Notes: generated from the letters alone by a model not told the origin. Positions 57,201-64,000 are shown, counted from the stretch's first letter. The stretch is 64,000 nucleotides of DNA from Carnobacterium mobile DSM 4848 (GCF_000744825.1 NZ_JQMR01000001.1:496001-560000); one strand, 5' to 3'. Made by a program: numbers and translations.

Positions 57201-59316
57201 CCAGTACTTTGGGGTGCAACTGCTTAAACAAGATGAATTTCAATTAATTTCTACCAAAAAGGAAGAATGTGTACCTCTAAAAAGTAATTTACAATCTATT
57301 ATTCCTTACTTATTGCTTTGGATTAATAGTAGCTCCTATGCTGATAATTTAAGTATTAACATTGAAAAATTAAATAATATGATTAGTTCATTGATGATTT
57401 TTCAATCTGATAAACTAGAAATCACTTATGAAGGGATTAATTTTGTAAAAAGTGTAAATACTCATTATTCAAATTCTACTTTATATGTGACTAATCCATG
57501 GAATAGCAATAGTGTATTTTTAAACCTATCAAATATTCTTTGTAATTATCTTGAGTTAACTGGACATGAAGAAAAGTTGGATTTTCTATTAAGATCAACA
57601 AAAGAAGAAATTCTTGACTATTTTATACAAGAAGAGCTAGGTATTCCTGAGCAAAGTCTGTATGATGATTTGTCCGATAGCCAAACAACAATAAAAAATA
57701 TTAATTCGTTTAAAGATATACGAAATGCAATAGATACAGAAAATGTACGTCCTGAATTTTTCCATTTATCTAGATCTGATTATAACTCAATGCTTTATGT
57801 TGAAAGTTTAATTTCTAGAGCAGTTCCAAATATACTTGCTCACCTAGGAAAATTACCTGAATATGATTGTTCTCATCACTATAATATTACTGATAGTATA
57901 ATTGGAGGTATAACTAAAAATGGAAACAACGTAACAATCGTTGCACGTCCCTCTGATAATCATCAAGTATTAATTTACTACACTTCTGAGTTTGATGTTC
58001 TAGAACATGTTGATGCAGAACTTTGGTATGAGGATGGGATAAATGTTCCAAAAAAGATTACTCTTGGACAACTTTTGAAAACAACAGGTATAAATAGAAT
58101 TCCAATAAACAATATTGATATTAAAGAATATAATTGGGAACATTTAGAGCAAAAAACTAAATCTGAAGTATTTGAATTTAATGCAGTTCCATTCGATCCT
58201 TATAAAATAGCTCAGATTATTTCTTCTTTTGCTAATACTAAAGGTGGAAAATTAATTTTCGGCATGAAAGAAATAGATATGAGTAAAAATGAAATAGTTG
58301 GCCTTAGTGACGATTTCCCAATGTTAGACATTATCCAAAAATCAATTTCTTTACTTTCTATACCTTCGGTTATCACTTATAACTGGATAAAGAATGATGA
58401 TAAAAAAATATTTATAATAGAAACAAAAAAAGCAGAGGAAGAAATTCTACTTGAAGGTAAAAAATATATTCGTCAGGGTATCCAAAGCATTCACGAAAGA
58501 AAAGAAATTCAAATAATCGAACCAGAATATAATAGAACTGTAGCTGTTATTATTGCAATTGAAGAATATGCTCCTAGATCGAGCAACCAAATATCTAAAG
58601 TTAAATATGCGAAAGCTGATGCATATTTGTTTAAAAAGATGTTAGAAGAAACTATGTATATCACCGAAGATGATATCACAATGATTATTAACGAAAAGGC
58701 ATTAAAATCTAATTTAGAATATGATTTAAAAAGCTTGTTCGCTTCTTTGACTGAACAAGACAGATTAATTTTCTATTATGTTGGACATGGGTTCCATAAC
58801 GGAGTTACTAACTACTTATCAACTTATGATATGCATCCATCCAATATAAATGAAACTGCGATCTCTTTACAACATATATTACTCAATCCTTTACAAGAGT
58901 CTAAATGTAAAAATGCTCTTATTTTTATAGATGCTTGTGCACAAGCTTTTCAAAATCCAATGCAACGAAACAGTATTACTGATATAAACGATGAAGAAAT
59001 TAGAGTTCTTATTAGTGAATTTCCCTACTATGCGACTTTCTTATCATGCCAACCTGGCGAAAGTTCTTATTCTAGTGATGATTTAAAACACGGAATATGG
59101 ACATATCATTTAGTTGATGCAATGAATGGTAATGTTTCGGATATTCTTTTGGAAAAGAAATATCTTACAGATATATCATTACAAGAGTATCTTTCAAAGA
59201 AAGTTCCGATATATACAAAAGAAGAACTTGAATATGAACAAAATCCAAAAGCTGTCTTAGATTCCAGTAGATCAAGTATTATTGTTAAAATTAAGAAAGA
59301 TATATCTTTTAAATGA
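54286..59316 (+). CDS. Sacsin-like ATPase / AlbA-Schlafen-like / caspase-like fusion protein, candidate defence effector
   Basis: This giant protein has 1676 aa. Residues about 20-220 form a sacsin/Hsp90-type GHKL ATPase: N-box YELLQNADD (46-54), IAHSGTPF, and GYKGIGFKSVF (106-116). The long middle (about 230-1280) matches nothing I can name. Residues about 1286-1405 resemble AlbA_2/Schlafen domains (KSEVFEFNAVPFDP, IISSFANTKGGKLIFGMKE, KKYIRQGIQSI). Residues about 1417-1660 are a caspase-like C14 domain: VAVIIAIEEYAP, catalytic His1501 in YYVGHGFHNG and Cys1551 in IFIDACAQAF. The ATG at 54286 follows AGGAG; a TTG at 54265 is unlikely. It is AT-rich, flanked by direct repeats, and next to Thoeris. 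I infer an abortive-infection type defence in which sensing by the ATPase unleashes the protease. Confidence 0.85.
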   Translation: MTLKNHIEQIFKDNTQYINPSQAVNQASSLDALSGDLYTDSTRFIYELLQNADDSSSNNNLIKVWIKIFDEYLVIAHSGTPFNIQDIRGICNVNNGTKKSDITKTGYKGIGFKSVFGQSNYVTIYTNNEYLRFDSSYKHKWDWEKSQEEWEINNGRAFQFPWQIIPIYTKEEEIPKHITQFIKGINANVATIVKLNNASETSISVEKISQNTNLFLFLKNICEITFDIEKLSTVKINRPSKDKISIQKNNSEEINWLANTIQLPVPTNVKNILMKEKNIPDKLINASSIELTLVAKLGKNGISKLSQGDKLLYSYLPTDERNYPLPVLVNTNFLTSANRESLHIDSKWNQWIFKEIAIEIFKWISKLALSEFKSQAYQLIPSELTDNDLGKEFNSGIKDALNEIPFILSKEDELLKVEETIVDYTLLSDKSFIDSQKIKNFVSNCGPDEKKNIPKKFAKDFQYFRNFKLLGAKSFEWKNLKNFLMSPYFRQSHTIDRNIELIKFLKKVANSERFEEVSNQFVTGLPFIWDHKNVLNYPNQVCFPEAGDKNWQNKDNELSFIHPSLLQWLSEDLETRRWLEDLGMTEKTDITYITQKIIPNIETYITKENAITIVRELFNLYKNGSLSKEILQQLNGLKLLTTTGSLHSAKDCYFSNYYNPRLKIEDLLEIDNLISELYCTNLNEKDDWKIFFKHLGVEEGISKKILKDKFSSSSTDIDIISTYFNTDDKKFKPFVSEFTANEFSNITTLKLSKFTENNFKFASPFWSDYINNFNPDNIEIPAIAFWGRNNYEGRTTGDKIQNYVPWLIRNKKCIPTLSNTCETTHEVFLNTNDIKDISSKYLPVFNGPDLTSDWRAFFGFKTSLCLNDYLTILEKISNDMDDNGRIKKSNIERVQLIYEILLDKCVNWSSSEIEIVSKWAENETLLNTKMGFSECKNLKCFIDGNESIFQDQYSFILLNAENRKNPHLEILFQYFGVQLLKQDEFQLISTKKEECVPLKSNLQSIIPYLLLWINSSSYADNLSINIEKLNNMISSLMIFQSDKLEITYEGINFVKSVNTHYSNSTLYVTNPWNSNSVFLNLSNILCNYLELTGHEEKLDFLLRSTKEEILDYFIQEELGIPEQSLYDDLSDSQTTIKNINSFKDIRNAIDTENVRPEFFHLSRSDYNSMLYVESLISRAVPNILAHLGKLPEYDCSHHYNITDSIIGGITKNGNNVTIVARPSDNHQVLIYYTSEFDVLEHVDAELWYEDGINVPKKITLGQLLKTTGINRIPINNIDIKEYNWEHLEQKTKSEVFEFNAVPFDPYKIAQIISSFANTKGGKLIFGMKEIDMSKNEIVGLSDDFPMLDIIQKSISLLSIPSVITYNWIKNDDKKIFIIETKKAEEEILLEGKKYIRQGIQSIHERKEIQIIEPEYNRTVAVIIAIEEYAPRSSNQISKVKYAKADAYLFKKMLEETMYITEDDITMIINEKALKSNLEYDLKSLFASLTEQDRLIFYYVGHGFHNGVTNYLSTYDMHPSNINETAISLQHILLNPLQESKCKNALIFIDACAQAFQNPMQRNSITDINDEEIRVLISEFPYYATFLSCQPGESSYSSDDLKHGIWTYHLVDAMNGNVSDILLEKKYLTDISLQEYLSKKVPIYTKEELEYEQNPKAVLDSSRSSIIVKIKKDISFK

Positions 59317-59323
59317 TTAAATA

Positions 59324-59424
59324 GGTATGAAAAGACTTGGTATAACATCTTTTGAAAAATTCGTATTGAATGAGTTTGATTACATTTGAATCTAATATGT
59401 TCTAAAATTGGTAGTATGTTTCGT
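59324..59424 (+). repeat. Imperfect direct repeat, copy B
   Basis: This copy matches 53949-54064 in the same orientation: GGTATGAAAAGACTTGG, TTTTGAAAAA, CTAATATGTTCT, then CTAAAATTGGTAGTATGTTTCGT. It begins 8 bases after the stop codon of the giant gene. The following 59,425-59,731 is AT-rich and shows no gene. Confidence 0.8.
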
Positions 59425-59731
59425 TTATTCTATCTATTAAAAATTAAATTTTAAAGGTGATTAGAAAAACATTCTAGTCATTTTTTTATCTGCTTAATTG
59501 CTCTAAATTACTTTAAAGCAAATTTAGCTTTCACCTCTTAAATACTAACTGGTAATCTATGAATATAGAATATACTATACTTATTCACTTCAGTAGTTTA
59601 GATCCAAGTCTTCTTATGTATATTTTTACTATCTGTAGTTATTGATAAAATTTTGTATTTTAACTATATATAATGATCGTATTAATATTAATAATTTTCG
59701 TACTCTTGTAGAAAGTTTTGAAACTTTTACT

Positions 59732-60316
59732 TTATTTTATTGGTAAGTATTTATAAACCATATTATTTGATTTAGGAAACTTGTTTTCAAATCCTAAACT
59801 ATGATAAAAGTTAATTAATTCAGATTGGTTTAGTTCGTTTTCTATTTTTTCTATAGCGGTACTAGCAAACAATGTTAACTCTGAAAATCTTTGAACTTCC
59901 CCCCAGGCAATTGCTTTTTTCATCATGTAAGTAGCAATCCCTTGGTTTCTATACTTTTTAGCTACACAGACCTTTTCTATCTTTGCTTGATTCTCAATAA
60001 TTAATCCAAATTCCAATTTACCAATAAGCGTTGCAAAACTTTCATATTGAAGACTGAATCCTAGATCAAATATCCATTGCTCAGCCGGACAATCTAACTT
60101 ATAGATATAAATTGCAGTAACATTTGTGATATCCAATTGATCAATGACTATATGGTTAGTTCCTTCTAGAATATGCTTTTGATGCTCTTTACAACGTTTA
60201 TCGTTTACTCTCTGTTGTTCAACTGTTTTTTTATAATAAGAAAGATCTTTTATTTCTTGTTTGTAAAAAGAAAGCTCATTTAGTAATTTTTCTTTCTTAG
60301 AGTTTCGATAAAACAT
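59732..60316 (-). CDS. GNAT family N-acetyltransferase with N-terminal helical extension
   Basis: The 194-aa protein has a helical, charged N-terminal third (KEKLLNELSFYKQEIKDLSYYKKTVEQQRVNDKR) and a GNAT domain with the acetyl-CoA loop VCVAKKYRNQGIATYMMKKAIAW and a late NFYHSLGFENKFPKS. AAAGGAG precedes the ATG. It is the only minus-strand gene in the accessory region, between the giant ATPase-caspase gene and the Thoeris operon. Its substrate is unknown. GNATs can be toxins or modify small molecules, but no antitoxin-like partner is seen. Confidence 0.82.
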   Translation of the reverse strand: MFYRNSKKEKLLNELSFYKQEIKDLSYYKKTVEQQRVNDKRCKEHQKHILEGTNHIVIDQLDITNVTAIYIYKLDCPAEQWIFDLGFSLQYESFATLIGKLEFGLIIENQAKIEKVCVAKKYRNQGIATYMMKKAIAWGEVQRFSELTLFASTAIEKIENELNQSELINFYHSLGFENKFPKSNNMVYKYLPIK

Positions 60317-60469
60317 TAATTTTCTCTCCTTTAAACTAACTATAATTTCAACCTATATTATACTTATTATTGAGAAGTGCTATAATTAAAATAACATATT
60401 TTTTGTTTTTTCCTTAATATAATAAATTATTCCGTAAATTTGCATTACATTAAATAAAAGGAGATAGTT

Positions 60470-61054
60470 ATGAAAAAGATATTCGAACAAGGCGAATTTA
60501 AAAATTATTCTCAATATAGTTTAAATGAAGCAAGAGCATCAATAAAAAAAAGCTATCAGTTCTCAGAACCTACAACTACAATTTTTATTTCACATAAGCA
60601 TGATGAACTAGAAGATCTTAAAGATATTTTAGGATTTTTGGAAAAAAATTTTGATGTGAAAGTTTACATTGATAGTAAAGATCCTTCACTCCCAACAATT
60701 ACATCAGGAGAAACCGCTTCAAGAATAAAAAAAAGAATTAATGATTGCGACAAATTTATATTACTTGCTACAAATGGAGCTATCGAATCAAAATGGTGTA
60801 ATTGGGAATTAGGTTTTGGTGACGCAAAAAAGTTTGAAAAGAATATTGCCTTGTTTCCTATGAAGCCGGCAAAAACATCTGATTGGAGTTATAAAGGCTC
60901 GGAATATATGTCTATTTATCCTTATATTACGTTTTTTGATGGGTCTGAAACTGATATTGAAGGAAACTTTGTTTCAAAAGGATATTATATTTTTACTGAA
61001 AAAAAAGATGGTACCTATATAACCCCTTTCAAAGAATGGCTTTTAGAAAAATAA
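60470..61054 (+). CDS. thsB: TIR-domain protein, Thoeris sensor (ThsB-like)
   Basis: The 194-aa protein carries a TIR domain at about residues 36-165: TTIFISHKHDELEDL, FDVKVYIDSKDPSLP, then CDKFILLATNGAIESKWCNWELGFGDAKK with the likely catalytic Glu113. In Thoeris, such TIR proteins sense phage infection and make a cyclic ADP-ribose-type signal from NAD. It is 43 bases ahead of thsA on the same strand, so I read it as a first ThsB. Its TIR type differs from that of the downstream ThsB. AAAGGAG precedes the ATG. Confidence 0.85.
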   Translation: MKKIFEQGEFKNYSQYSLNEARASIKKSYQFSEPTTTIFISHKHDELEDLKDILGFLEKNFDVKVYIDSKDPSLPTITSGETASRIKKRINDCDKFILLATNGAIESKWCNWELGFGDAKKFEKNIALFPMKPAKTSDWSYKGSEYMSIYPYITFFDGSETDIEGNFVSKGYYIFTEKKDGTYITPFKEWLLEK

Positions 61055-61097
61055 TTTTACTAGCATTTTATGATTTAAGAACAAGGAGTGCATTAAA

Positions 61098-62516
61098 ATA
61101 GCAACTATAGAAGAATTTATACGGGAATATACTAGAGCCGTATCAGAAGGTTATGCTGCTGTATTCGCAGGTGCTGGGTTATCCAGAAGCTCGGGATATG
61201 TCAATTGGAAAGAACTTGTACGCCCACTTGCTAGAGATATCGGATTAAATGTTGATAAGGAAGATGATTTAATTGCAGTTGCACAATACTATAAGAATGT
61301 TCGAGGAAATAGATCTGGTATCAATTCAAAAATTTTAAATGAATTTAATAAAGAAGTAGAAATTAATGAAAATGTCGAAATTATTACTAGATTACCTATT
61401 TCAACTTATTGGACCACCAATTATGATAATCTTATAGAAAAAGGCCTAGAATTGAATGATAGAAAAGCTGACATAAAGATGACACAGCAGTCATTAGCAG
61501 ATAATATTTATGATAGAGATGCTGTTGTCTATAAAATGCATGGAGATTCGAAATTACCTGCACAAGCAGTTTTAACTAAAGATGATTACGAGATTTACGA
61601 AAACGAACGCCCTCTTTTTAGAACCGTACTACAAGGTGACTTAGTGTCGAAAACATTTGTTTTTATTGGGTTTAGTTTTGAAGATCCTAATCTAAATTAC
61701 GTTCTTGGTCAAATTCGAGTTCTCTTAAAGGAATCAACTCGTGATCATTATTGCTTTTTCGAAAAAGTAAAACAAGAAAAAGGAGAAATACAAGAAGACT
61801 TCTTGTATCGAAAAGCTAAACAGAAATTACGTATAGAGGATCTGCAACGGTATGGTATACAAGCTATTACCTTAGATAGTTATTCAGAAATTACAAACTT
61901 ATTATCTGAAATTGAAAATGGATATCTCCGAAAAAATATTTTTATTTCTGGTAGTGCATCTATATTTGCAAAACCTTGGACTAAAGAGAAGTGTGAAAGT
62001 TTAGCATATTTATTATCAAAAGAACTAGTTTGCAAGAATTATAAAGTTATTTCAGGTTTTGGTTTAGGAATTGGTTCTTCTGTTGTTAATGGTGCATTAG
62101 AAGAAATTATGTCTAGTAAATTTAAACACATTGATGAACACCTTTCTTTAAGGCCTTTTCCACAAACAATTAACGGACTTATCCCAAAAGAAGATAAATG
62201 GAAAGAATATCGAACTGATATGATCAGTCAATCAGGAATTGCTATCTTTATGTTTGGTAATAAACTTAAAGATGAAAATCCTGAGATAGCGATGGGGGTT
62301 TTAAATGAGTATAAAATTGCTAAAAAAAACAACGTCGCATTGATTCCAATCGGAAGCACTGGATGGGCAGCTAGAGAAATATTTAATGAAGTCAGTCAAA
62401 ATATTTCTGATTACCCTTATTTAGAAGAACATATTGATATCCTTAGTAAAAGTAATGATCAAAAACAATTGATTAATACTATTTTAAAAATTATAGACAG
62501 TTTACAAGTATTTTAG
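61098..62516 (+). CDS. thsA: ThsA, SIR2-SLOG NADase effector of Thoeris, apparent ATA start
   Basis: The 472-aa product matches type I ThsA (476 aa in Bacillus cereus). The N-terminal SIR2 domain shows AVFAGAGLSRSSGYVNW, STYWTTNYDNLIEK with catalytic-type Asn108, YKMHGD with His148, and TFVFIGFSFEDPNLNYVL. The C-terminal SLOG domain (about 285-470) shows NIFISGSASIF, KVISGFGLGIGSSVVNGAL and MISQSGIAIFMFGN, and binds the TIR-made signal. The frame is homologous from the first residues, but no ATG, GTG or TTG exists there. ATA at 61098 lies 9 bases after AAGGAG (61083-61088). The first standard start codon is a TTG at 61452, which would delete the NAD site. Filling tests aside, the gene looks intact. 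Confidence 0.9.
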   Translation: MATIEEFIREYTRAVSEGYAAVFAGAGLSRSSGYVNWKELVRPLARDIGLNVDKEDDLIAVAQYYKNVRGNRSGINSKILNEFNKEVEINENVEIITRLPISTYWTTNYDNLIEKGLELNDRKADIKMTQQSLADNIYDRDAVVYKMHGDSKLPAQAVLTKDDYEIYENERPLFRTVLQGDLVSKTFVFIGFSFEDPNLNYVLGQIRVLLKESTRDHYCFFEKVKQEKGEIQEDFLYRKAKQKLRIEDLQRYGIQAITLDSYSEITNLLSEIENGYLRKNIFISGSASIFAKPWTKEKCESLAYLLSKELVCKNYKVISGFGLGIGSSVVNGALEEIMSSKFKHIDEHLSLRPFPQTINGLIPKEDKWKEYRTDMISQSGIAIFMFGNKLKDENPEIAMGVLNEYKIAKKNNVALIPIGSTGWAAREIFNEVSQNISDYPYLEEHIDILSKSNDQKQLINTILKIIDSLQVF

Positions 62517-62536
62517 CATATTAAGGAGGAGAATTT

Positions 62537-63085
62537 ATGGCAATAAGACAAGTATTTTTCAGTTTTCATTTTTCGAATGATGTTTGGAGAACTGGTCAAA
62601 TTAGAAATATCGGTGTTGTAGAAAGTCAACCAATTTTTTCTGATAACGGTTGGGAAAAAGTTCGTTTAAAAAGTGATACATCTATTAAATCTTGGATTGA
62701 TAATGAAATGAAAAGACGATCATGTCTCGTTGTTCTTATAGGTAGCGAGACGTCTTCAAGAAAATGGGTTCGTTATGAAATTGAGCAAGCTTGGAAACAA
62801 GGAAAAGGTATTGTAGGTATCTATATTCATAATCTTGAAGATATAGAGGGCAAGCAATCTTCAAAAGGAGATAATCCATTCAAAAATTTCTGTATAGACA
62901 AAACATTTAATTATACTGCACAGCATGATTTACCCGCAGATTCTAATGAAATAAGACTTAGTTCGATTTGTAGTACCTATGAATCAAGTTATCAAACAAG
63001 TAAGTATGTATACAAAGATATAAAAGATAATATAGAACAATTGATTGAAGAAGCTATTCAGATTCGCAATAGATACCCAAAATAA
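62537..63085 (+). CDS. thsB: ThsB, TIR-like (DUF1863/MTH538 type) Thoeris sensor
   Basis: The 182-aa protein starts RQVFFSFHFSNDVWRTGQIRN, has CLVVLIGSETSSRKWVRYEIEQAWKQGKGIVGIYIHNL with the likely catalytic Glu81, and KGDNPF. This matches canonical ThsB of Bacillus cereus, an NAD-consuming cyclase that signals to ThsA. It starts 20 bases after thsA, with AAGGAGG before the ATG. With the upstream TIR gene it gives one operon having two different sensors for one effector. Confidence 0.92.
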   Translation: MAIRQVFFSFHFSNDVWRTGQIRNIGVVESQPIFSDNGWEKVRLKSDTSIKSWIDNEMKRRSCLVVLIGSETSSRKWVRYEIEQAWKQGKGIVGIYIHNLEDIEGKQSSKGDNPFKNFCIDKTFNYTAQHDLPADSNEIRLSSICSTYESSYQTSKYVYKDIKDNIEQLIEEAIQIRNRYPK

Positions 63086-63127
63086 ATTAACAATATCTTT
63101 CGTTAATCATTAAACGCACTATTTTTT

Positions 63128-63156
63128 AAGACGCTCAAAAATGAGCGTCTTTTTTC
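63128..63156 (+). terminator. Terminator of the Thoeris operon
   Basis: AAGACGCTCA and TGAGCGTCTT pair perfectly around a short A-loop and run into TTTTTT. It separates Thoeris from the conjugative-element genes. Confidence 0.93.
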
Positions 63157-63190
63157 TTGTACTAATTTTATATCTAAAGGAGTTAATATT

Positions 63191-63259
63191 ATGATACTTA
63201 TAAAACAAGTGCGCTCTCCCCCTTCCACAAGTATTACAGCATTTTTATTCAAAAACTAA
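63191..63259 (+). CDS. Small ORF of 22 aa, possible leader peptide
   Basis: An AAAGGAG lies 8 bases before an ATG opening a frame MILIKQVRSPPSTSITAFLF... that ends at TAA 63257-63259. The start is well formed, and the peptide has two adjacent prolines and is followed 33 bases later by the first DUF961 gene. It might be a translated leader that controls the downstream transfer genes. It is too short to assign by homology. Confidence 0.45.
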   Translation: MILIKQVRSPPSTSITAFLFKN

Positions 63260-63292
63260 TTAGACATTTAAAGAAGGAAAGAGGAAAAACAT

Positions 63293-63607
63293 ATGGAACT
63301 AAAATTTGTAATTCCAAATATGGAAGATACATTTGGCAACCTAGAATATGCTGGAGAAGGTCAAATGGAACAACGTCGGATCAATGGTCGGATGACTACC
63401 CTTTCTCGCAGCTACAATTTGTATTCAGATGTCCAACGAGCAGATGACATTATCGTGGTCCTACCACAAGAAGCAGGAGAAAAATTCTTTGAGTCAGAAG
63501 AACCGGTTAAATTAATCAATCCACGTATTACAGTTGAAGGTTATAAAATTGGAGAACGAGGTTTCTCTAATTACCAATTACAGGCAGACGATATGGTGAA
63601 AGCATAA
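63293..63607 (+). CDS. DUF961 family protein (Tn916 Orf23-like)
   Basis: The 104-aa protein shows LKFVIPNMEDTFGNLEYAG, RINGRMTTLSRSYNLYSDVQRADDIIVVLP, and VKLINPRITVEGYKIGERGFSNYQLQADDM. This family marks the first genes of the conjugation module in Tn916-like elements of Firmicutes. Function is unknown; it is thought to act with the transfer apparatus. A paralogue follows after 13 bases. Confidence 0.9.
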   Translation: MELKFVIPNMEDTFGNLEYAGEGQMEQRRINGRMTTLSRSYNLYSDVQRADDIIVVLPQEAGEKFFESEEPVKLINPRITVEGYKIGERGFSNYQLQADDMVKA

Positions 63608-63620
63608 GGAGGAAAAATAC

Positions 63621-63995
63621 ATGAGACTCGCACAAGGTATTACGATTGATAAAGAAAAAACATTCGGCCAATTAAAATTCTCTGCACTCCGGAGAGAAGT
63701 CTTTTTACAAAATGAAGATGGAACAGTTTCTATAGAGGTCAAAGAACGGACCTATGATTTGAAATCCAAAGAACAAGGGCGTATGATTCAAGTCAGCTTA
63801 CCTGCTGCTGTTCCCCTAAAAGAATTTGATTATAATGCAGAAGTTGAACTGATCAACCCTATCGCAGATACAGTGGCGAATGCTACATTTAGAGGGGCCG
63901 ATGTGGACTGGTTTATTAAGGCAGATGATTTGCTTCTAAAAAAACCAAAGATGACTCCCCCTACTCCAAAAGCACCTGAACCAAAAGACAAGTAG
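63621..63995 (+). CDS. DUF961 family protein (Tn916 Orf22-like)
   Basis: The 124-aa protein shows GITIDKEKTFGQLKFSALRREVF, RTYDLKSKEQGRMIQVSLPAAVPLKEFDYNAEVELINPI and ADVDWFIKADDLLLK, then a short proline/lysine tail. AAGGAGG precedes the ATG. Its domain matches the preceding gene, so the two are tandem paralogues as in Tn916 (orf23-orf22). Transfer genes (FtsK-like coupling protein, relaxase) are expected immediately to the right of the window. Confidence 0.9.
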   Translation: MRLAQGITIDKEKTFGQLKFSALRREVFLQNEDGTVSIEVKERTYDLKSKEQGRMIQVSLPAAVPLKEFDYNAEVELINPIADTVANATFRGADVDWFIKADDLLLKKPKMTPPTPKAPEPKDK

Positions 63996-64000
63996 GACTA

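Noticed and set aside
61452-62516. ThsA beginning at the TTG at 61452
   Set aside because: This start would remove the NAD-binding AGAGLS loop and the catalytic Asn region, which are encoded in frame upstream behind a good ribosome binding site.
60470-63085. TIR and SIR2 genes as a toxin-antitoxin pair or a short Argonaute system
   Set aside because: ThsA has a C-terminal SLOG domain and the last gene is a DUF1863-type ThsB; there is no Argonaute-like or antitoxin gene, so Thoeris fits best.
1-64000. tRNA or rRNA genes and CRISPR arrays
   Set aside because: No cloverleaf, rRNA core sequence or regularly spaced repeat was recognised on either strand; rnpB is the only clear stable RNA besides the intron.

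Overview
The window is low-GC Firmicutes DNA and reads like a lactic acid bacterium of the Lactobacillales, most likely Carnobacteriaceae or a near relative. The evidence is an EbsA-like protein, a CodY/HslUV/XerC/TopA/DprA block, a long thymidylate synthase of the Lactobacillus casei type, an exonuclease-DinG fusion, a type B RNase P RNA, and gene orders shared with Bacillus subtilis (codV-clpQ-clpY-codY, ypsC-rnpB-gpsB-ypsA-recU-ponA, dinG-ypmB-asnS-dnaD-nth). The genus is an inference; no 16S rRNA gene lies in the window.

Positions 1-53,500 are core chromosome, mostly on the minus strand. From left to right: a 2'-5' RNA ligase family gene; an AT-rich gap of about 1 kb; a group IIC intron sitting directly behind the ppaC terminator; ppaC; a LysR regulator; pflB-pflA; parE-parC; plsY; a LacX-type epimerase; codY-hslU-hslV-xerC-topA-dprA; rnhB-rbgA with two signal peptidases I; a C-terminal processing protease; deoD; a YozE-like gene and msrA; YpmS/YpmR-like genes; degV; hlyIII; thyA-dfrA; an Uup-type ABC-F protein; a uracil-DNA glycosylase family gene; fhs; a cold-shock gene; EbsA; an RNase H-like gene; an RlmL-like methyltransferase; rnpB; gpsB; ypsA; recU-pbp1A; nth-dnaD-asnS-tseB-dinG; and one small hypothetical gene. 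Two of these genes carry apparent one-base lesions: the intron-encoded maturase, and codY, where a run of seven A separates the normal N-terminus from the rest.

The character changes at about 53,820-53,940. There the last 17 codons of ribosomal protein S9 (rpsI), with their terminator, lie on the minus strand with no upstream rpsI. This is the signature of an element integrated into the 3' end of rpsI. Everything to its right is AT-rich accessory DNA. It holds (i) a giant single gene fusing a sacsin/Hsp90-type ATPase, an AlbA/Schlafen-like domain and a caspase-like protease with an intact His/Cys dyad, flanked by imperfect direct repeats of about 100 bp; (ii) a GNAT acetyltransferase on the other strand; (iii) a Thoeris anti-phage operon with two different TIR proteins around a SIR2-SLOG ThsA, whose only well-placed start codon is ATA; and (iv) a small possible leader ORF followed by two DUF961 genes like Orf23/Orf22 of Tn916-family conjugative elements. 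I infer that this is the left end of an integrative conjugative element whose left-end cargo is an anti-phage island. The sacsin-AlbA-caspase gene is the best candidate for an undescribed system.
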